A DNA stretch of 64,000 nucleotides from assembly GCF_008086615.1 (NCBI RefSeq), contig NZ_RXYB01000016.1, positions 18,150 to 82,149 on the forward strand. Direction: 5' to 3'. The position numbers and the translations under genes were made by a program. The notes beneath the pieces are model-generated. The model did not search any database. It was given only the letters and a program-made list of their open reading frames with translations, and had not been told where the DNA came from. Each line of letters begins with the position of its first letter. Position 1 is the stretch's first letter. Below are positions 19,908 to 32,716 of this stretch, in pieces. The stretch comes from Acetobacterium tundrae. Its GTDB lineage: Bacteria > Bacillota > Clostridia > Eubacteriales > Eubacteriaceae.

Positions 19908-20537
19908 TTAGTTTTTATCTTTCAACTGAATGACAATCCGTCGGTATGGTTCTTCGCCTTCGCTGAATGTAAAAACCTTTTCGTGATTTTGAAGTTTCGC
20001 ATGAATCACACGTCTTTCTGATGGATTCATCGGTTCAAGGATCATTTTCTTTTGATAATAAACGGCTTTATTTGCCATTTTCTCACCCAGATCCTCTAAT
20101 GTCTTTTCTCTCTTGGCACGGTAATTTTCTGTATCCAAAACCACTCTGACGTATTCTTCATTTTTGCGGTTAATAACTAAACTGACTAAATACTGAAGCG
20201 AATCTAAGGTTTGACCTCGGCGTCCGATAAGAACACCCATATCTGTGCCTTCTAAGTTAATGAATAAAATATTGTCTTCAAGACGTGTCTGGATTTTACA
20301 AGCAATTTTCATGGCATTAAATACGTCATTTAAAAAATCGAGGGCGCGTTGTTCCGGATCATTGATGAGTGTAACTTCAACAATCGCCTCCTTTTTCCCA
20401 AAAATCTTCATTAAACCACTGTCTGGCACTTGTAATGTATTCGTTTCAACTTGATCCTTAGTAACTCCGAGCTGTTGCAAACCATCATTAATGGCCTCTT
20501 CTACGGTTTTACCAGTACCGGTTACTGTTTTATTCAT
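19908..20537 (-). CDS. jag: RNA-binding protein Jag (KhpB), SpoIIIJ-associated
   Basis: 209 residues with the three Jag parts: N-terminal Jag-N domain (about 1-50, GKTVEEAINDGLQQLG), KH domain with the GRRGQTLDSLQYL loop (about residues 105-120) and R3H domain with RRVIHAKLQ near the end. KhpB/Jag binds RNA and affects cell division and cell-wall growth in Bacillota. It follows yidC by 29 bases, the normal arrangement. Confidence 0.95.
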   Translation of the reverse strand: MNKTVTGTGKTVEEAINDGLQQLGVTKDQVETNTLQVPDSGLMKIFGKKEAIVEVTLINDPEQRALDFLNDVFNAMKIACKIQTRLEDNILFINLEGTDMGVLIGRRGQTLDSLQYLVSLVINRKNEEYVRVVLDTENYRAKREKTLEDLGEKMANKAVYYQKKMILEPMNPSERRVIHAKLQNHEKVFTFSEGEEPYRRIVIQLKDKN

Positions 20538-20566
20538 TTTTCCTCTCCTTAGCTTTCAGTTCATTT

Positions 20567-21514
20567 TTACTTGTTATTATAACGTTCCTTGGCTTTTTGA
20601 TAGGCTTCTTCTTGAGCTTCATCTCTTTTTGGTATTTCAGCAGTTGGTTTTTTTCGTTGCTGAACTTGTTTTTGCTGTATCTTTTTACCTGAAGCTGGTC
20701 GTGTTAAAGGTTTCTTGGTTTCATCATCCGGAATGCTTTTCTTTTTATCTTTCTTTTGATCATAGGGATTATTCGCCGCTCGCTTTGCAGCTATTTCTGC
20801 TTTTCTCTCTTGCTCTGCTTCGCGAACACGTCGTTCCGCTTCCTCAATCGAATAATCCGGTTCCGGCATACGCATCATTGCAAATTGTTGAACAAACGTA
20901 AACATATTCTGAACAACCCAATATAAAGCGACTCCAGCCGGCATATTGATAGCCATATAGCCAATCATAATCGGCATAACGTAAAGCATAATTTTTTGGG
21001 TTTTGGCATTGGGATCATCCGGATTTGTCGTAGATGAAGCCATCGTAAATTTTTGCGTAATAAATGTGAATAATGCCGCCAAAACTGGCAATATGTAATA
21101 TGGATCTGTATTACTAAGACTCGTCATCCATAAGAAAGACATGTCAAAGGTGCCAATGGTCCCATGAAATACCCAAAGATCAGGCGATTTTAACGTACCA
21201 TATAAACCAATCAAAATCGGAAACTGGATTAATAAAGGTAGACAGCCACCGGCTGGATTAACCTTAAATGTCTTGTATAACTTCAGTGTCTCTTCATTTA
21301 ATTTTTCTTTGTTATTTTTGAACTTTTTTTGCAACTTTTGTAATTCAGGCTGAAGACGCTGCATATCCTTCATTGATTTGGTCTGCTTAATATTTAGCGG
21401 AAGCAGACAAATCTTCGTTAATATTGTAAATATTATAATTGCCCAACCATAATTGTGAACAATTTCGAAAATTTGAAAAAGCACCCATCCAAAAATATTG
21501 TATAAAAAATCCAT
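20567..21514 (-). CDS. yidC: Membrane protein insertase YidC (SpoIIIJ/OxaA)
   Basis: 315 residues. It begins with a hydrophobic helix and lacks a lipoprotein cysteine. The core has five membrane helices with the NPAGGCLPLLIQFPILIGLY signature (about residue 90) and the positively charged coiled-coil hairpin LQKLQKKFKNNKEKLNEE. The tail (about 230-315) is highly basic (KKDKKKS, KKPLTRPASGKK) and could contact the ribosome. It inserts membrane proteins alone or with Sec. Confidence 0.95.
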   Translation of the reverse strand: MDFLYNIFGWVLFQIFEIVHNYGWAIIIFTILTKICLLPLNIKQTKSMKDMQRLQPELQKLQKKFKNNKEKLNEETLKLYKTFKVNPAGGCLPLLIQFPILIGLYGTLKSPDLWVFHGTIGTFDMSFLWMTSLSNTDPYYILPVLAALFTFITQKFTMASSTTNPDDPNAKTQKIMLYVMPIMIGYMAINMPAGVALYWVVQNMFTFVQQFAMMRMPEPDYSIEEAERRVREAEQERKAEIAAKRAANNPYDQKKDKKKSIPDDETKKPLTRPASGKKIQQKQVQQRKKPTAEIPKRDEAQEEAYQKAKERYNNK

Positions 21515-21553
21515 TCATTAACTCCTTAAGGTATTTCTCCCTAAAAATTCTCT

Positions 21554-21766
21554 TTAGGGAAGGGGATCATATCCCCCGGGATTAAAAGGATGGCATCTAA
21601 GAATGCGTTTTCCACCCAAATAGCTACCCTTTATCACACCGTATTTTTCAACGGCCATAATAAAATATTCTGAACACGTTGGACTAAAACGACAATTTTT
21701 TCCTAAAAATGGTGAAATAAATTTTTGGTAACCTCTAATGATTACTACCAGGAATTTTTTTATCAT
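21554..21766 (-). CDS. yidD: Membrane protein insertion efficiency factor YidD
   Basis: 70 residues: the family core [31 protein letters not shown] is intact with its conserved cysteines, and so is the [15 protein letters not shown] end. It is encoded between rnpA (1-base gap) and yidC as usual, and is thought to aid membrane protein insertion. Confidence 0.96.
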   Translation of the reverse strand: MIKKFLVVIIRGYQKFISPFLGKNCRFSPTCSEYFIMAVEKYGVIKGSYLGGKRILRCHPFNPGGYDPLP

Positions 21767-21767
21767 T

Positions 21768-22109
21768 TTATGGCCTCATGAGATTTTTCTTATAAAACAA
21801 ATGTATTAATGATTTTTCTAAACTACTAAACGGCACCAGCGTAATGGATTCCTTAGCAATCAAAATAATATCATAACCTTTTGAAAAAGAATCTTCATTG
21901 TGACGATATGCCTCTTTAGTTCTTCTTTTTATTTTATTTCGCACTACAGCTCGTTTGGAGACCTTTTTACTTACAATTATTCCCAAACGATTCTCTTTAT
22001 AATCGTTTTTTAAATAATAAATAACAAAAGCTTTGTTTCCAAACACATCCCCTTTTTGAAAAACAGATTTAAATTCATTTTCTTTTTTTAGGGAACTTAT
22101 TTTTACCAA
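21768..22109 (-). CDS. rnpA: Ribonuclease P protein component
   Basis: 113 residues with the RnpA RNA-binding motif [18 protein letters not shown] (about residues 52-69). It supports the catalytic RNA in tRNA 5' maturation. The start codon is TTG (22107-22109), with AAGGAG 7 bases upstream; no better in-frame ATG exists before the conserved region. Confidence 0.96.
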   Translation of the reverse strand: MVKISSLKKENEFKSVFQKGDVFGNKAFVIYYLKNDYKENRLGIIVSKKVSKRAVVRNKIKRRTKEAYRHNEDSFSKGYDIILIAKESITLVPFSSLEKSLIHLFYKKNLMRP

Positions 22110-22170
22110 AGGAATTCTCCTTAATTTTTATTAAACAAAAGACCGTTTTTGAAAAACGGTCTACAAAGAA

Positions 22171-22305
22171 CTATGCTGATAATTTTTCTCTTCCTTTTCG
22201 TCTTCTCTTTTTTAAAATAAGTCGACCACTTTTGGTAAACATTCTTTTTCTAAACCCATGTTCTTTTTTTCGTTGTCTAACTTTTGGTTGATAAGTTCTT
22301 TTCAC
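22171..22305 (-). CDS. rpmH: 50S ribosomal protein L34
   Basis: 44 residues of canonical L34 (begins [19 protein letters not shown], ends in the basic [11 protein letters not shown]). The start is GTG at 22303-22305 preceded by AGGGGGTG. A longer frame extends upstream, but nothing in it is L34-like. It heads the rpmH-rnpA-yidD-yidC-jag cluster. Confidence 0.97.
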   Translation of the reverse strand: MKRTYQPKVRQRKKEHGFRKRMFTKSGRLILKKRRRKGREKLSA

Positions 22306-22371
22306 TTCGACACCCCCTGACTTAATCTTTATATTTATTTGTTTCCAAGCTAACAAGACTTTTACCCTAGA

Positions 22372-22400
22372 ATTATATAGTTTTGCCCATTCTCTGTCAA
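22372..22400 (-). promoter_or_regulatory. Promoter of rpmH
   Basis: On the minus strand a consensus TTGACA (22395-22400) and TATAAT (22372-22377) are separated by 17 bases, about 70 bases upstream of the rpmH start. Confidence 0.85.
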
Positions 22401-22502
22401 GTTTTATTATTGTACTACTCAAAACTTTTATTAATCTATATGTTTATTTTAATTGTATTGTATGCTCTTAAACAATTTGTTATACTAGTGTTGCCAACAT
22501 TC

Positions 22503-22727
22503 TGTGGATAAGTTTTTAAATTTTATCATATTGTCCACAATTATCGCGTTTTTGTGGACGAAATGGGGATAACTTGTTCATATTTTGTAAACATTCTTGT
22601 ATTCTCGTCTTTTTTTATTGGGATAACTTTTTTAAATTATCCACAATTATTCTTAACTTTTACTTGATTTATTTATCTATTCACATTAAAATAGACTTCC
22701 TGTGCATAAAAAAAGACCTTATCCACA
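22503..22727. other. oriC, upstream DnaA-box cluster
   Basis: Between rpmH and dnaA lie perfect DnaA boxes TTATCCACA at 22503-22511 (inverted), 22637-22645 and 22719-22727. Near matches are at 22531-22539 (TTGTCCACA), 22553-22561 and 22564-22572 (inverted), 22618-22626 and 22701-22709. This corresponds to the upstream half of a bipartite Bacillota origin and is also placed to autoregulate dnaA. Confidence 0.9.
22664..22692 (+). promoter_or_regulatory. Candidate dnaA promoter inside the DnaA-box cluster
   Basis: TTGATT (22664-22669), 17 bases, TAAAAT (22687-22692). A DnaA box lies 18 bases upstream and another 26 bases downstream, so DnaA protein could repress its own gene. Confidence 0.5.
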
Positions 22728-22769
22728 ACGATACGACTTTAAATTTTTAAGAAATTGGAGGTTCATTTC

Positions 22770-24125
22770 ATGGACACTTCGTTTAAAAAAATATGGGATT
22801 CTGCGCTTGAACTGATCAAACCTGATATTAGTCCGACAAGTTTCAATACCTGGTTTTTGAAAATCAAACCCATAAATTATGTAAACAACACCTATTATTT
22901 TTTATCTGAGAATGAATTTGAAAAAGGAATATTAGAAAGCCGCCATATTCCATTGATTACCAATGCTTTAGCAGAGGTCACCGGAAAACCCGGAACTGTT
23001 AAAATTGTCTTAAAAGAAGAAGATGCCATGATTTCTCCGGAAAACACTCAGCCTAATACATCAAACTCATTTGTTGATGATAATATTTCTTCCCACCAAA
23101 ATAATTCAATGAATCCCAAATATACATTTGATAGTTTTGTAATCGGTGAAAACAACCGTTTTGCCCATGCTGCCTGTGTTGCTGTTTCAGAAGCGCCTTC
23201 TGAAAGATACAATCCGCTATTCATTTATGGTGGTGTTGGTTTAGGAAAAACGCATCTCATGCAAGCGATTGGACATTATATTTTATCTTATGCACCTAAC
23301 AAAAAAGTTGTTTATGTTTCATGTGAAAAATTTACGAATGATTTTATCGATGCCATCCAAAATAAAACAAATATTGCTTTTAGAAATAAATATCGTAATG
23401 CCGATATTCTTTTAATTGATGATATTCAATTTTTAGCGAAAAAAGAAGGAACACAGGAAGAATTCTTTCATACCTTTAACACCCTTCAACAGGAAAACAA
23501 ACAGATTGTTATCAGCAGCGATCGTCCGCCAAAAGAAATACCAACGCTCGAAGAACGTTTACGTTCACGTTTTGAAAGTGGATTAATTACCGATATATAC
23601 GCTCCAAATTTTGAAACGCGGATTGCCATCATTCGAAAAAAAGCAGAATCATTCAGTGATGAAATCCCCAATGAAGTTTTAAGTTTCATTGCCGATAGTA
23701 TTCATTCAAATATTCGTGAGCTTGAAGGTGCTTTAACGACTGTTTTCGCTTATTCAAAACTTCATAACGCTCCAATCAATATTGAATCTGCCAAAAATGC
23801 CTTAAAAGATATTTTTAGAAAAAAAGAGGATATTGTTATTACCAGTGAGTATATTAAGGAAGTAACCGCAAAATACTTTAATATAACCGTTGAAGATATG
23901 AATTCTAAAAAACGAACGCGTTCTATTTCTCTTCCCCGTCAGGTTGCTATGTATATTACCCGTGATATCACCGATCTTTCACTTCCGCGCATTGGTGAAG
24001 AATTTGGTGGAAGAGACCACTCAACTGTTATTCATGCCTGTCAAAAAATTACTGAAGATATGGCTACTAACACAGATTTCAAAAATTTGATCTTACGTAT
24101 TCAACGAGAAATTAATGGAAATTAA
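22770..24125 (+). CDS. dnaA: Chromosomal replication initiator protein DnaA
   Basis: 451 residues. Domain I about 1-85, a short linker rich in Asn/Ser (domain II), AAA+ domain III with Walker A GGVGLGKTHLM and Walker B ILLIDDIQFL, and the domain IV signature GGRDHSTVIHACQKI that reads DnaA boxes. ATG 22770 is chosen because GGAGG lies 8 bases upstream; an in-frame TTG at 22755 overlaps that site. DnaA opens oriC and loads the helicase. Confidence 0.98.
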   Translation: MDTSFKKIWDSALELIKPDISPTSFNTWFLKIKPINYVNNTYYFLSENEFEKGILESRHIPLITNALAEVTGKPGTVKIVLKEEDAMISPENTQPNTSNSFVDDNISSHQNNSMNPKYTFDSFVIGENNRFAHAACVAVSEAPSERYNPLFIYGGVGLGKTHLMQAIGHYILSYAPNKKVVYVSCEKFTNDFIDAIQNKTNIAFRNKYRNADILLIDDIQFLAKKEGTQEEFFHTFNTLQQENKQIVISSDRPPKEIPTLEERLRSRFESGLITDIYAPNFETRIAIIRKKAESFSDEIPNEVLSFIADSIHSNIRELEGALTTVFAYSKLHNAPINIESAKNALKDIFRKKEDIVITSEYIKEVTAKYFNITVEDMNSKKRTRSISLPRQVAMYITRDITDLSLPRIGEEFGGRDHSTVIHACQKITEDMATNTDFKNLILRIQREINGN

Positions 24126-24157
24126 TAGATCACATTTTTACCTTTTGATCAAACTGG

Positions 24158-24290
24158 TTATCCACAGCTTATCCCCCTTAGCTTTTTAGCTTTTTTGATA
24201 TCAGCAACGACTTTAAGGGGTTATCCACACTATCCACACCCCCTACTACTATTACTACTATATAAATATATATTATTATATATAAAAGGG
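24158..24290. other. oriC, downstream part with DnaA boxes, DnaA-trio-like tract and AT-rich unwinding region
   Basis: DnaA boxes TTATCCACA at 24158-24166 and 24221-24229, CTATCCACA at 24230-24238 and a weaker TTATCCCCC at 24169-24177 precede CCTACTACTATTACTACTAT (about 24242-24261), a repeated triplet pattern like the DnaA-trio of Bacillus. This is followed by an uninterrupted A/T tract (24261-24287). The order box pair, trios, AT-rich tract is that of the known unwinding site between dnaA and dnaN. Confidence 0.9.
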
Positions 24291-24321
24291 GTTTTAAACA
24301 AATTACAAAGGAGGTATTTTT

Positions 24322-25434
24322 ATGAAATTCAATTGTTCAAAAGAAAGTTTAATGGGTGCTTTAGCAATTGCTCAGAAAGCTGTTTCTTCAAAAACAACAC
24401 TTCCTATACTTGAAGGAATACTTTTTAGTGTAGCTAATAATAATTTATTATTAAGAAGCACTGATTTAGAAATTGGTGTTGAAGTTAATATTCCTGCTGA
24501 GGTTGATACTGAAGGTGATATTGTTCTGTCTTCATCAATCATTGGTGAACTTATTCGTAAATTATCAGGATCTGATGTTTTTTTTGAAAGTGATGATCAT
24601 CATCAAATAAAAATTGAATGTCTTTTATCAAACTTTACCTTAAAGGGATTATCAGCTGATGAATTTCCTGCTTTTCCAGAAGTTATCGAAGATCATATTT
24701 TTTCAATAGATGCTACTGTTTTAAAAGAATTAATAAAAGGAACTTTGTTTTCAGTTGCCACAAATGAGAATATTCCTGTTTTGACTGGCGTAAAAATAGA
24801 GTTGCATGAAGATAATATCAATCTAATTGCTTTAGATGGTTATCGTTTGGCACTACGTTTTGGAAAAATAAAAAATGCTGTTGGCGAAGATCTGAGTGTT
24901 ATTATTCCGGCTAAATCATTATCTGAAATTAATAAGGTTTTAACAAATTATACTGGGGATGTGATTGTGAAATTTTCAAAAAATCAAATATTTTTTGAAA
25001 TGGAAAATACCCAGTTTACTTCCAGACTCCTGGAAGGAGATTTTATTAATTATAAACAAATCATTCCAGTGGAAAAAACAACTCAGGTAAAGATCAATCG
25101 ACGATTGCTTTTAGAAAGCAGCGAACGTGCGGCACTATTAGCCAGAGAAGGTAAAAATAATTTAATAAAAATGGATTTTAATCAGGATCAACTGATTTTA
25201 ACTTCCAATGCAGAAATTGGGAATGTTTTCGAGATTATCCCAATTGAAAATATTGGAGAATCTTTAAAGATCGCATTTAATTCAAAATTTTTAATTGAAG
25301 CATTGCGGGTGATTGAAGATGAAGAGTTAATGATTCATATGACCACTTCTGTTGGTCCGGGAGTTATTCTTCCGGTAGAAGGAAATGAATTCATTTATTT
25401 AATATTACCGGTTCGAATTGCTGAAGAAAATTAA
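24322..25434 (+). CDS. dnaN: DNA polymerase III sliding clamp (beta subunit)
   Basis: 370 residues, a normal beta-clamp with three similar domains (each about 120 residues) and the C-terminal YLILPVRI-type end (YLILPVRIAEEN). It encircles DNA and tethers polymerase III. The start has AAAGGAGG. It is followed by a terminator, so the recF-gyrBA group is transcribed separately. Confidence 0.98.
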   Translation: MKFNCSKESLMGALAIAQKAVSSKTTLPILEGILFSVANNNLLLRSTDLEIGVEVNIPAEVDTEGDIVLSSSIIGELIRKLSGSDVFFESDDHHQIKIECLLSNFTLKGLSADEFPAFPEVIEDHIFSIDATVLKELIKGTLFSVATNENIPVLTGVKIELHEDNINLIALDGYRLALRFGKIKNAVGEDLSVIIPAKSLSEINKVLTNYTGDVIVKFSKNQIFFEMENTQFTSRLLEGDFINYKQIIPVEKTTQVKINRRLLLESSERAALLAREGKNNLIKMDFNQDQLILTSNAEIGNVFEIIPIENIGESLKIAFNSKFLIEALRVIEDEELMIHMTTSVGPGVILPVEGNEFIYLILPVRIAEEN

Positions 25435-25439
25435 ATTTA

Positions 25440-25502
25440 TAAAAATAGTCTATGAAATCAGAATTTAATGAATGACATCTGATTTTAAAGACTATTTTTT
25501 AA
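25440..25502 (+). terminator. Terminator after dnaN
   Basis: AAAATAGTCT pairs with AGACTATTTT, with a second inner repeat ATCAGA/TCTGAT, then a T-run. Placed directly after dnaN. TATAAT at 25511-25516 soon after may serve the next gene, but the -35 is weak. Confidence 0.8.
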
Positions 25503-25627
25503 TTTTATGTTATAATAGTTAGGTCTAAAGATAGTGATGCAATAATTTAATCAATTTTGGCACAAATAAAGGGGATTAAAGTAATAATCTTTAATTTTTA
25601 CCAAAAACATAATGAACGGGGAATAAT

Positions 25628-25848
25628 ATGCAAATAATTGAAATTAACACAGAGTACATAAAAATTGATCAACTCATTAAATATGCCGGAATTGTTGGAA
25701 ATGGCAGTGATGTGAAGTTCATGATTCTTGATGGATTAGTCCGTGTTAATGGGGAGTTGTGTACCCAAAGAAATAAAAAAATAAGATCTGGCGATCTTGT
25801 TGAAATTGAGGATTATGATACCTTAGAAGTCAAAGGGATCGATAACAC

Positions 25849-25867
<19 letters not shown>
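25628..25867 (+). CDS. yaaA: S4-domain RNA-binding protein (YaaA type)
   Basis: 79 residues forming one S4 domain: IKIDQLIKYAGIVGNGSDVK, then VRVNGELCTQRNKKIRSGDLVEI. Found between dnaN and recF throughout Bacillota; it has been linked to ribosome assembly. Its 3' end overlaps the recF start by 19 bases. Confidence 0.92.
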
Positions 25868-28903
<3,036 letters not shown>

Positions 28904-28926
28904 TAAAGAAGGAGTAATAATATAAA

Positions 28927-31422
28927 ATGCAAGAAATAGTAGAATTTGATCGAGTAAAATCGGTTAATCTTGAACAGGAAATGAAAACTTGCTATATTGA
29001 CTATGCGATGAGTGTCATTATAGGACGTGCCTTACCGGATGTCAGAGATGGATTAAAGCCTGTCCATCGCCGTATTATTTATGCCATGAGCGAGTTGGGG
29101 CTGGATCCGCAAAAGACATTTCGTAAATCAGCCCGTATCGTCGGCGATGTTTTAGGTAAATACCATCCTCATGGCGATACGTCTGTTTACGATGCCATGG
29201 TGCGTTTAGCCCAGGATTGGTCTACCCGGTACCTCCTTGTCAATGGTCAGGGTAACTTTGGATCAATTGATGGGGATGGCGCAGCGGCAATGCGTTATAC
29301 GGAAGCTAAAATGGCAAAAATTACCGTTGAAATGCTTCGGGATATCAATAAAGAAACCGTTGATTTTGTTCCAAACTTTGATGAATCAGAACAGGAACCA
29401 TCGGTGCTGCCATCCAGATTTCCGAATTTACTGGTAAATGGATCGTCCGGTATTGCCGTTGGGATGGCTACTAATATACCACCTCATAATATGGGCGAGG
29501 TTATCGATGGAGCGGTTGCTTTTATTGATAATGCGGACATTACTATTGATGAGCTGATGAAGCATATAAAAGGACCGGATTTTCCAACGGCCGGTATTAT
29601 TTTAGGAAAATCGGGAATCAAAAGCGCCTATCAGACTGGTAGGGGCCGTATAAAAGTACGTGGAAAAGTAAGAATAGAGACGACCAAAAAAGGTAAAAAA
29701 CAGATCATCATTTCCGAGATTCCATATATGGTTAATAAAGCAAAAATGGTTGAAAAAATAGCCGAATTGGTTAAAGAAAAGAAAATTGAAGGAATTTCGG
29801 ATTTAAGGGATGAGACGGACTTAAAAACAGGTATAAATGTTGTCATTGATTTAAAACGCGATGCCAATGAAACCATTATTCTAAATCAGCTGTACAAACA
29901 TACCCAACTCCAGGAAACGTTTGGGGTTATTATGCTGGCCTTGGTTAATAATGAGCCGAAGGTTTTAAATCTGAAAGAAATGTTATTCCATTATTTAGAA
30001 CATCAAAAAACAGTTATCACGAGACGAACGATTTTTGATTTAAAAAAGGCGGAAGCAAGAGCACATATTTTAGAAGGTTTAAAAATTGCGTTGGATCATA
30101 TTGATGAGGTTATCAAGTTAATTCGAGCGGCTGCAGATGGTAAGATAGCAAAAGTCCAATTGAGCGAGCGATTCACCTTGTCGGAGATCCAGGCTCAGGC
30201 TATTTTAGATATGCGTCTGCAACGTTTAACCGGTCTTGAACGCGAAAAAATTGAAGAAGAATTAAAAGAAATACTCAAAATAATTGCCTATTTAAAATCA
30301 ATTTTATCTAATGAAAAATTAGTTTTAAGTATCATCAGAGAAGAAATGCTGGAGATTAAAGAAAAATTTGCCGATAAACGTCGAACCGCTTTTGATATTG
30401 ATGTGGAAGATTTTGATATTGAGGATCTCATCGAAGAAGACGATGTGGTTATCACGATGACTCATATTGGGTATGTCAAACGGATCAGTGCGGATAATTA
30501 CAGTTCACAAAAACGCGGAGGAAAAGGAATAACGGCTTTGAGTACCCGTGAGAATGACTTTGTCGAACAACTCTTTACAACCACCACCCATCACTATCTC
30601 ATGTTTTTTACCAATTTAGGGAAAGTCTATCGTCTAAAAGCTTTTGAAATTCCAGAAGGCGGAAGAACGGCAAGAGGAACAGCCATCGTTAATCTTCTTC
30701 CTTTGGAAGCAGGCGAACAAATTGCCACCATGATTCCGGTAAAAGAATTTACGGATGATAAATATCTCATTATGGCAACAAAACAGGGGATCATTAAAAA
30801 AACAGGATTAACCGAATATGACACGTCTCGAAAAAATGGGATCATTTCCATTAATCTAAGAGAAGGCGATGAGTTAATTAATGTTCGATTGGTCGAACAG
30901 GATGAAGAAATTGTCATGGGAACCAAATGCGGTCATGCCATTCGATTTAATTCTGAAGAAGTTAGAGCCATTAGTCGAACATCCATTGGTGTAAAAGGGA
31001 TCGATCTGAGAAATGACGATGTCGTCGTTGGTATGGATATTGTAAAAGAAGATCTCTTTGTTCTTTGTGTCAGTGAAAATGGATATGGAAAACTGAGTGC
31101 TTCAGATTTATATCGTCCACAGAAACGTGGGGGTAAAGGCGTTCAAACCTATAAGGTAACTAAAAAAACCGGAGAATTGGTTGGCTTTTGTGTCATCGAT
31201 CGTGATGGTGAAATTATGATGATCAATAATCAGGGCGTCGTTATTAAACTGGAGGGACATGATATTACGGCAGTTGGGCGGAATACCCAGGGGGTTCGAC
31301 TCATGAAACTTAAGTCTGATGAATCTATTGCGACTATTTCTAAAGTATACAAGGAGGATTCAGTGGATGATGATGAGGAAGAAGATCAAATAGAAATCAT
31401 TGACACCACTGAAAAAGAATAA
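28927..31422 (+). CDS. gyrA: DNA gyrase subunit A
   Basis: 831 residues. The catalytic tyrosine lies in [11 protein letters not shown] (about residue 122). The C-terminal beta-pinwheel carries the GyrA box as SQKRGGKG and a second RPQKRGGKG repeat. The protein ends in an acidic tail ([18 protein letters not shown]). Together with GyrB it introduces negative supercoils. Its stop TAA overlaps the next gene's ATG (TAATG). Confidence 0.98.
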   Translation: MQEIVEFDRVKSVNLEQEMKTCYIDYAMSVIIGRALPDVRDGLKPVHRRIIYAMSELGLDPQKTFRKSARIVGDVLGKYHPHGDTSVYDAMVRLAQDWSTRYLLVNGQGNFGSIDGDGAAAMRYTEAKMAKITVEMLRDINKETVDFVPNFDESEQEPSVLPSRFPNLLVNGSSGIAVGMATNIPPHNMGEVIDGAVAFIDNADITIDELMKHIKGPDFPTAGIILGKSGIKSAYQTGRGRIKVRGKVRIETTKKGKKQIIISEIPYMVNKAKMVEKIAELVKEKKIEGISDLRDETDLKTGINVVIDLKRDANETIILNQLYKHTQLQETFGVIMLALVNNEPKVLNLKEMLFHYLEHQKTVITRRTIFDLKKAEARAHILEGLKIALDHIDEVIKLIRAAADGKIAKVQLSERFTLSEIQAQAILDMRLQRLTGLEREKIEEELKEILKIIAYLKSILSNEKLVLSIIREEMLEIKEKFADKRRTAFDIDVEDFDIEDLIEEDDVVITMTHIGYVKRISADNYSSQKRGGKGITALSTRENDFVEQLFTTTTHHYLMFFTNLGKVYRLKAFEIPEGGRTARGTAIVNLLPLEAGEQIATMIPVKEFTDDKYLIMATKQGIIKKTGLTEYDTSRKNGIISINLREGDELINVRLVEQDEEIVMGTKCGHAIRFNSEEVRAISRTSIGVKGIDLRNDDVVVGMDIVKEDLFVLCVSENGYGKLSASDLYRPQKRGGKGVQTYKVTKKTGELVGFCVIDRDGEIMMINNQGVVIKLEGHDITAVGRNTQGVRLMKLKSDESIATISKVYKEDSVDDDEEEDQIEIIDTTEKE

Positions 31423-31874
31423 TGGACTCATTAATCCATGAAAATCTCATTCAAATTAATTGTTTAGTTAATGATCAATTTGATGCCATTGCCTTAGCAG
31501 CAAAACCGCTGTTAAGGCAGGGCTATATAACCGAAGATTTTATTGAAGCAGCGATAGAAAGAGAAAGAACCTTTCCAACCGGTCTGCCAACTAAAATTGG
31601 GGTAGCTTTACCCCATACCGAGGCAAAATATGTATTGAGAGAAAGTATTTCCATCGTTACGCTTAAAAATACCATTGTTTTCGCAGGAATGGGTAATCCT
31701 AAAGAAAGCGTTCCGGTTCAAATTGTGTTTTTATTAGCGATTAAAGATCCTGAAAAACAATTAGGCATTTTACAGACAATTGTTACCATCATTCAAAATG
31801 AAAAGGTTTTACATAAAATAAAAGATGCAAAAGAATCGAAAACCATTTACAATCTAATTAATACTTTTTTGTAG
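31422..31874 (+). CDS. PTS IIA protein, fructose/galactitol type
   Basis: 150 residues of a PTS EIIA type-2 domain. The phospho-accepting histidine lies in GVALPHTEAKYV, and FPTGLPT just before it resembles galactitol (GatA-like) IIA proteins. It would pass phosphate from HPr to a IIB protein. The ATG overlaps the gyrA stop, so it is translated with gyrase, an unusual neighbour. No IIC transporter gene lies nearby; a IIB gene follows at 32717. Confidence 0.88.
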   Translation: MDSLIHENLIQINCLVNDQFDAIALAAKPLLRQGYITEDFIEAAIERERTFPTGLPTKIGVALPHTEAKYVLRESISIVTLKNTIVFAGMGNPKESVPVQIVFLLAIKDPEKQLGILQTIVTIIQNEKVLHKIKDAKESKTIYNLINTFL

Positions 31875-32035
31875 TGTTTAATACGATTATGCAAGATACC
31901 AGCTACCGCTATGCTAATAATGTACACAACTAAAGTTATAAAATGATTTAACTTAATTGATTTATTTTAAATTTTGGATATGTCTATTAAGTTTGTATTT
32001 TGATCTAGTAATTATTTCAAAGAAAGTGAAGATTA

Positions 32036-32686
32036 ATGAATATTAAAATAGCACCATCCATGCTCAGTGCAGATTTTGCCAATCTAGAACACGATTTAAA
32101 GGAAGTTGAGAAGAGTGGCGCTGACTTTCTTCATGTAGATATTATGGACGGTCATTTTGTACCGAATATTACCATGGGACCGGATCAGGTAGCACAGATT
32201 CGAAAAACAACAACAATACCTTTTGATATTCACCTGATGATTAGTGAGCCGCTAAAGTATATCAATCAATTTGCAGATGCCGGAGCGGATATTATTACTG
32301 TTCATGTGGAATCTGAAGGAGATATTCAGGCCTGTATTGATGCCATTGTAAAAAAAGGTGTAAAACCGGGATTAGTGTTGTCCCCCGATACTCCGTTAAA
32401 AGTGCTTGAACCTTATCTTGATCAAATCAAAATGGTTCTTATTATGTGTGTGTATCCCGGTTTTGGAGGACAAAGTTATCTTTCTGGATGTACCCAAAAA
32501 ATAAGAGAGTGTCGGAAAATGCTTGGGAGTCGTTCCATTGATTTAGAAATTGATGGCGGTATAAATTTTAATACTTTAAAAGAAGTGGTTGATGCCGGAG
32601 CGAATGTGATTGTTTCGGGTTCCTGTCTTTTTAAAGGTCAAATTCAAGAAAATATGAAACGGTTCAGAAAGATCATTGAAGGATAA
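32036..32686 (+). CDS. rpe: Ribulose-phosphate 3-epimerase family protein
   Basis: 216 residues, TIM barrel. Metal and catalytic residues are present: APSMLSADF, LHVDIMDGHFVPN, DIHLMI, and EIDGGIN near the C-terminus. The usual xxVNPGFGGQ loop reads MCVYPGFGGQ here, with Tyr for Asn. Sitting between PTS IIA and IIB genes, it may act on another ketose phosphate, for example an allulose-6-phosphate-like epimerase; that is inference. A preceding GAAAG-type site is weak. Confidence 0.88.
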   Translation: MNIKIAPSMLSADFANLEHDLKEVEKSGADFLHVDIMDGHFVPNITMGPDQVAQIRKTTTIPFDIHLMISEPLKYINQFADAGADIITVHVESEGDIQACIDAIVKKGVKPGLVLSPDTPLKVLEPYLDQIKMVLIMCVYPGFGGQSYLSGCTQKIRECRKMLGSRSIDLEIDGGINFNTLKEVVDAGANVIVSGSCLFKGQIQENMKRFRKIIEG

Positions 32687-32716
32687 GTTCTTAAAATTTT
32701 GAGGGGGATGAGGAAA

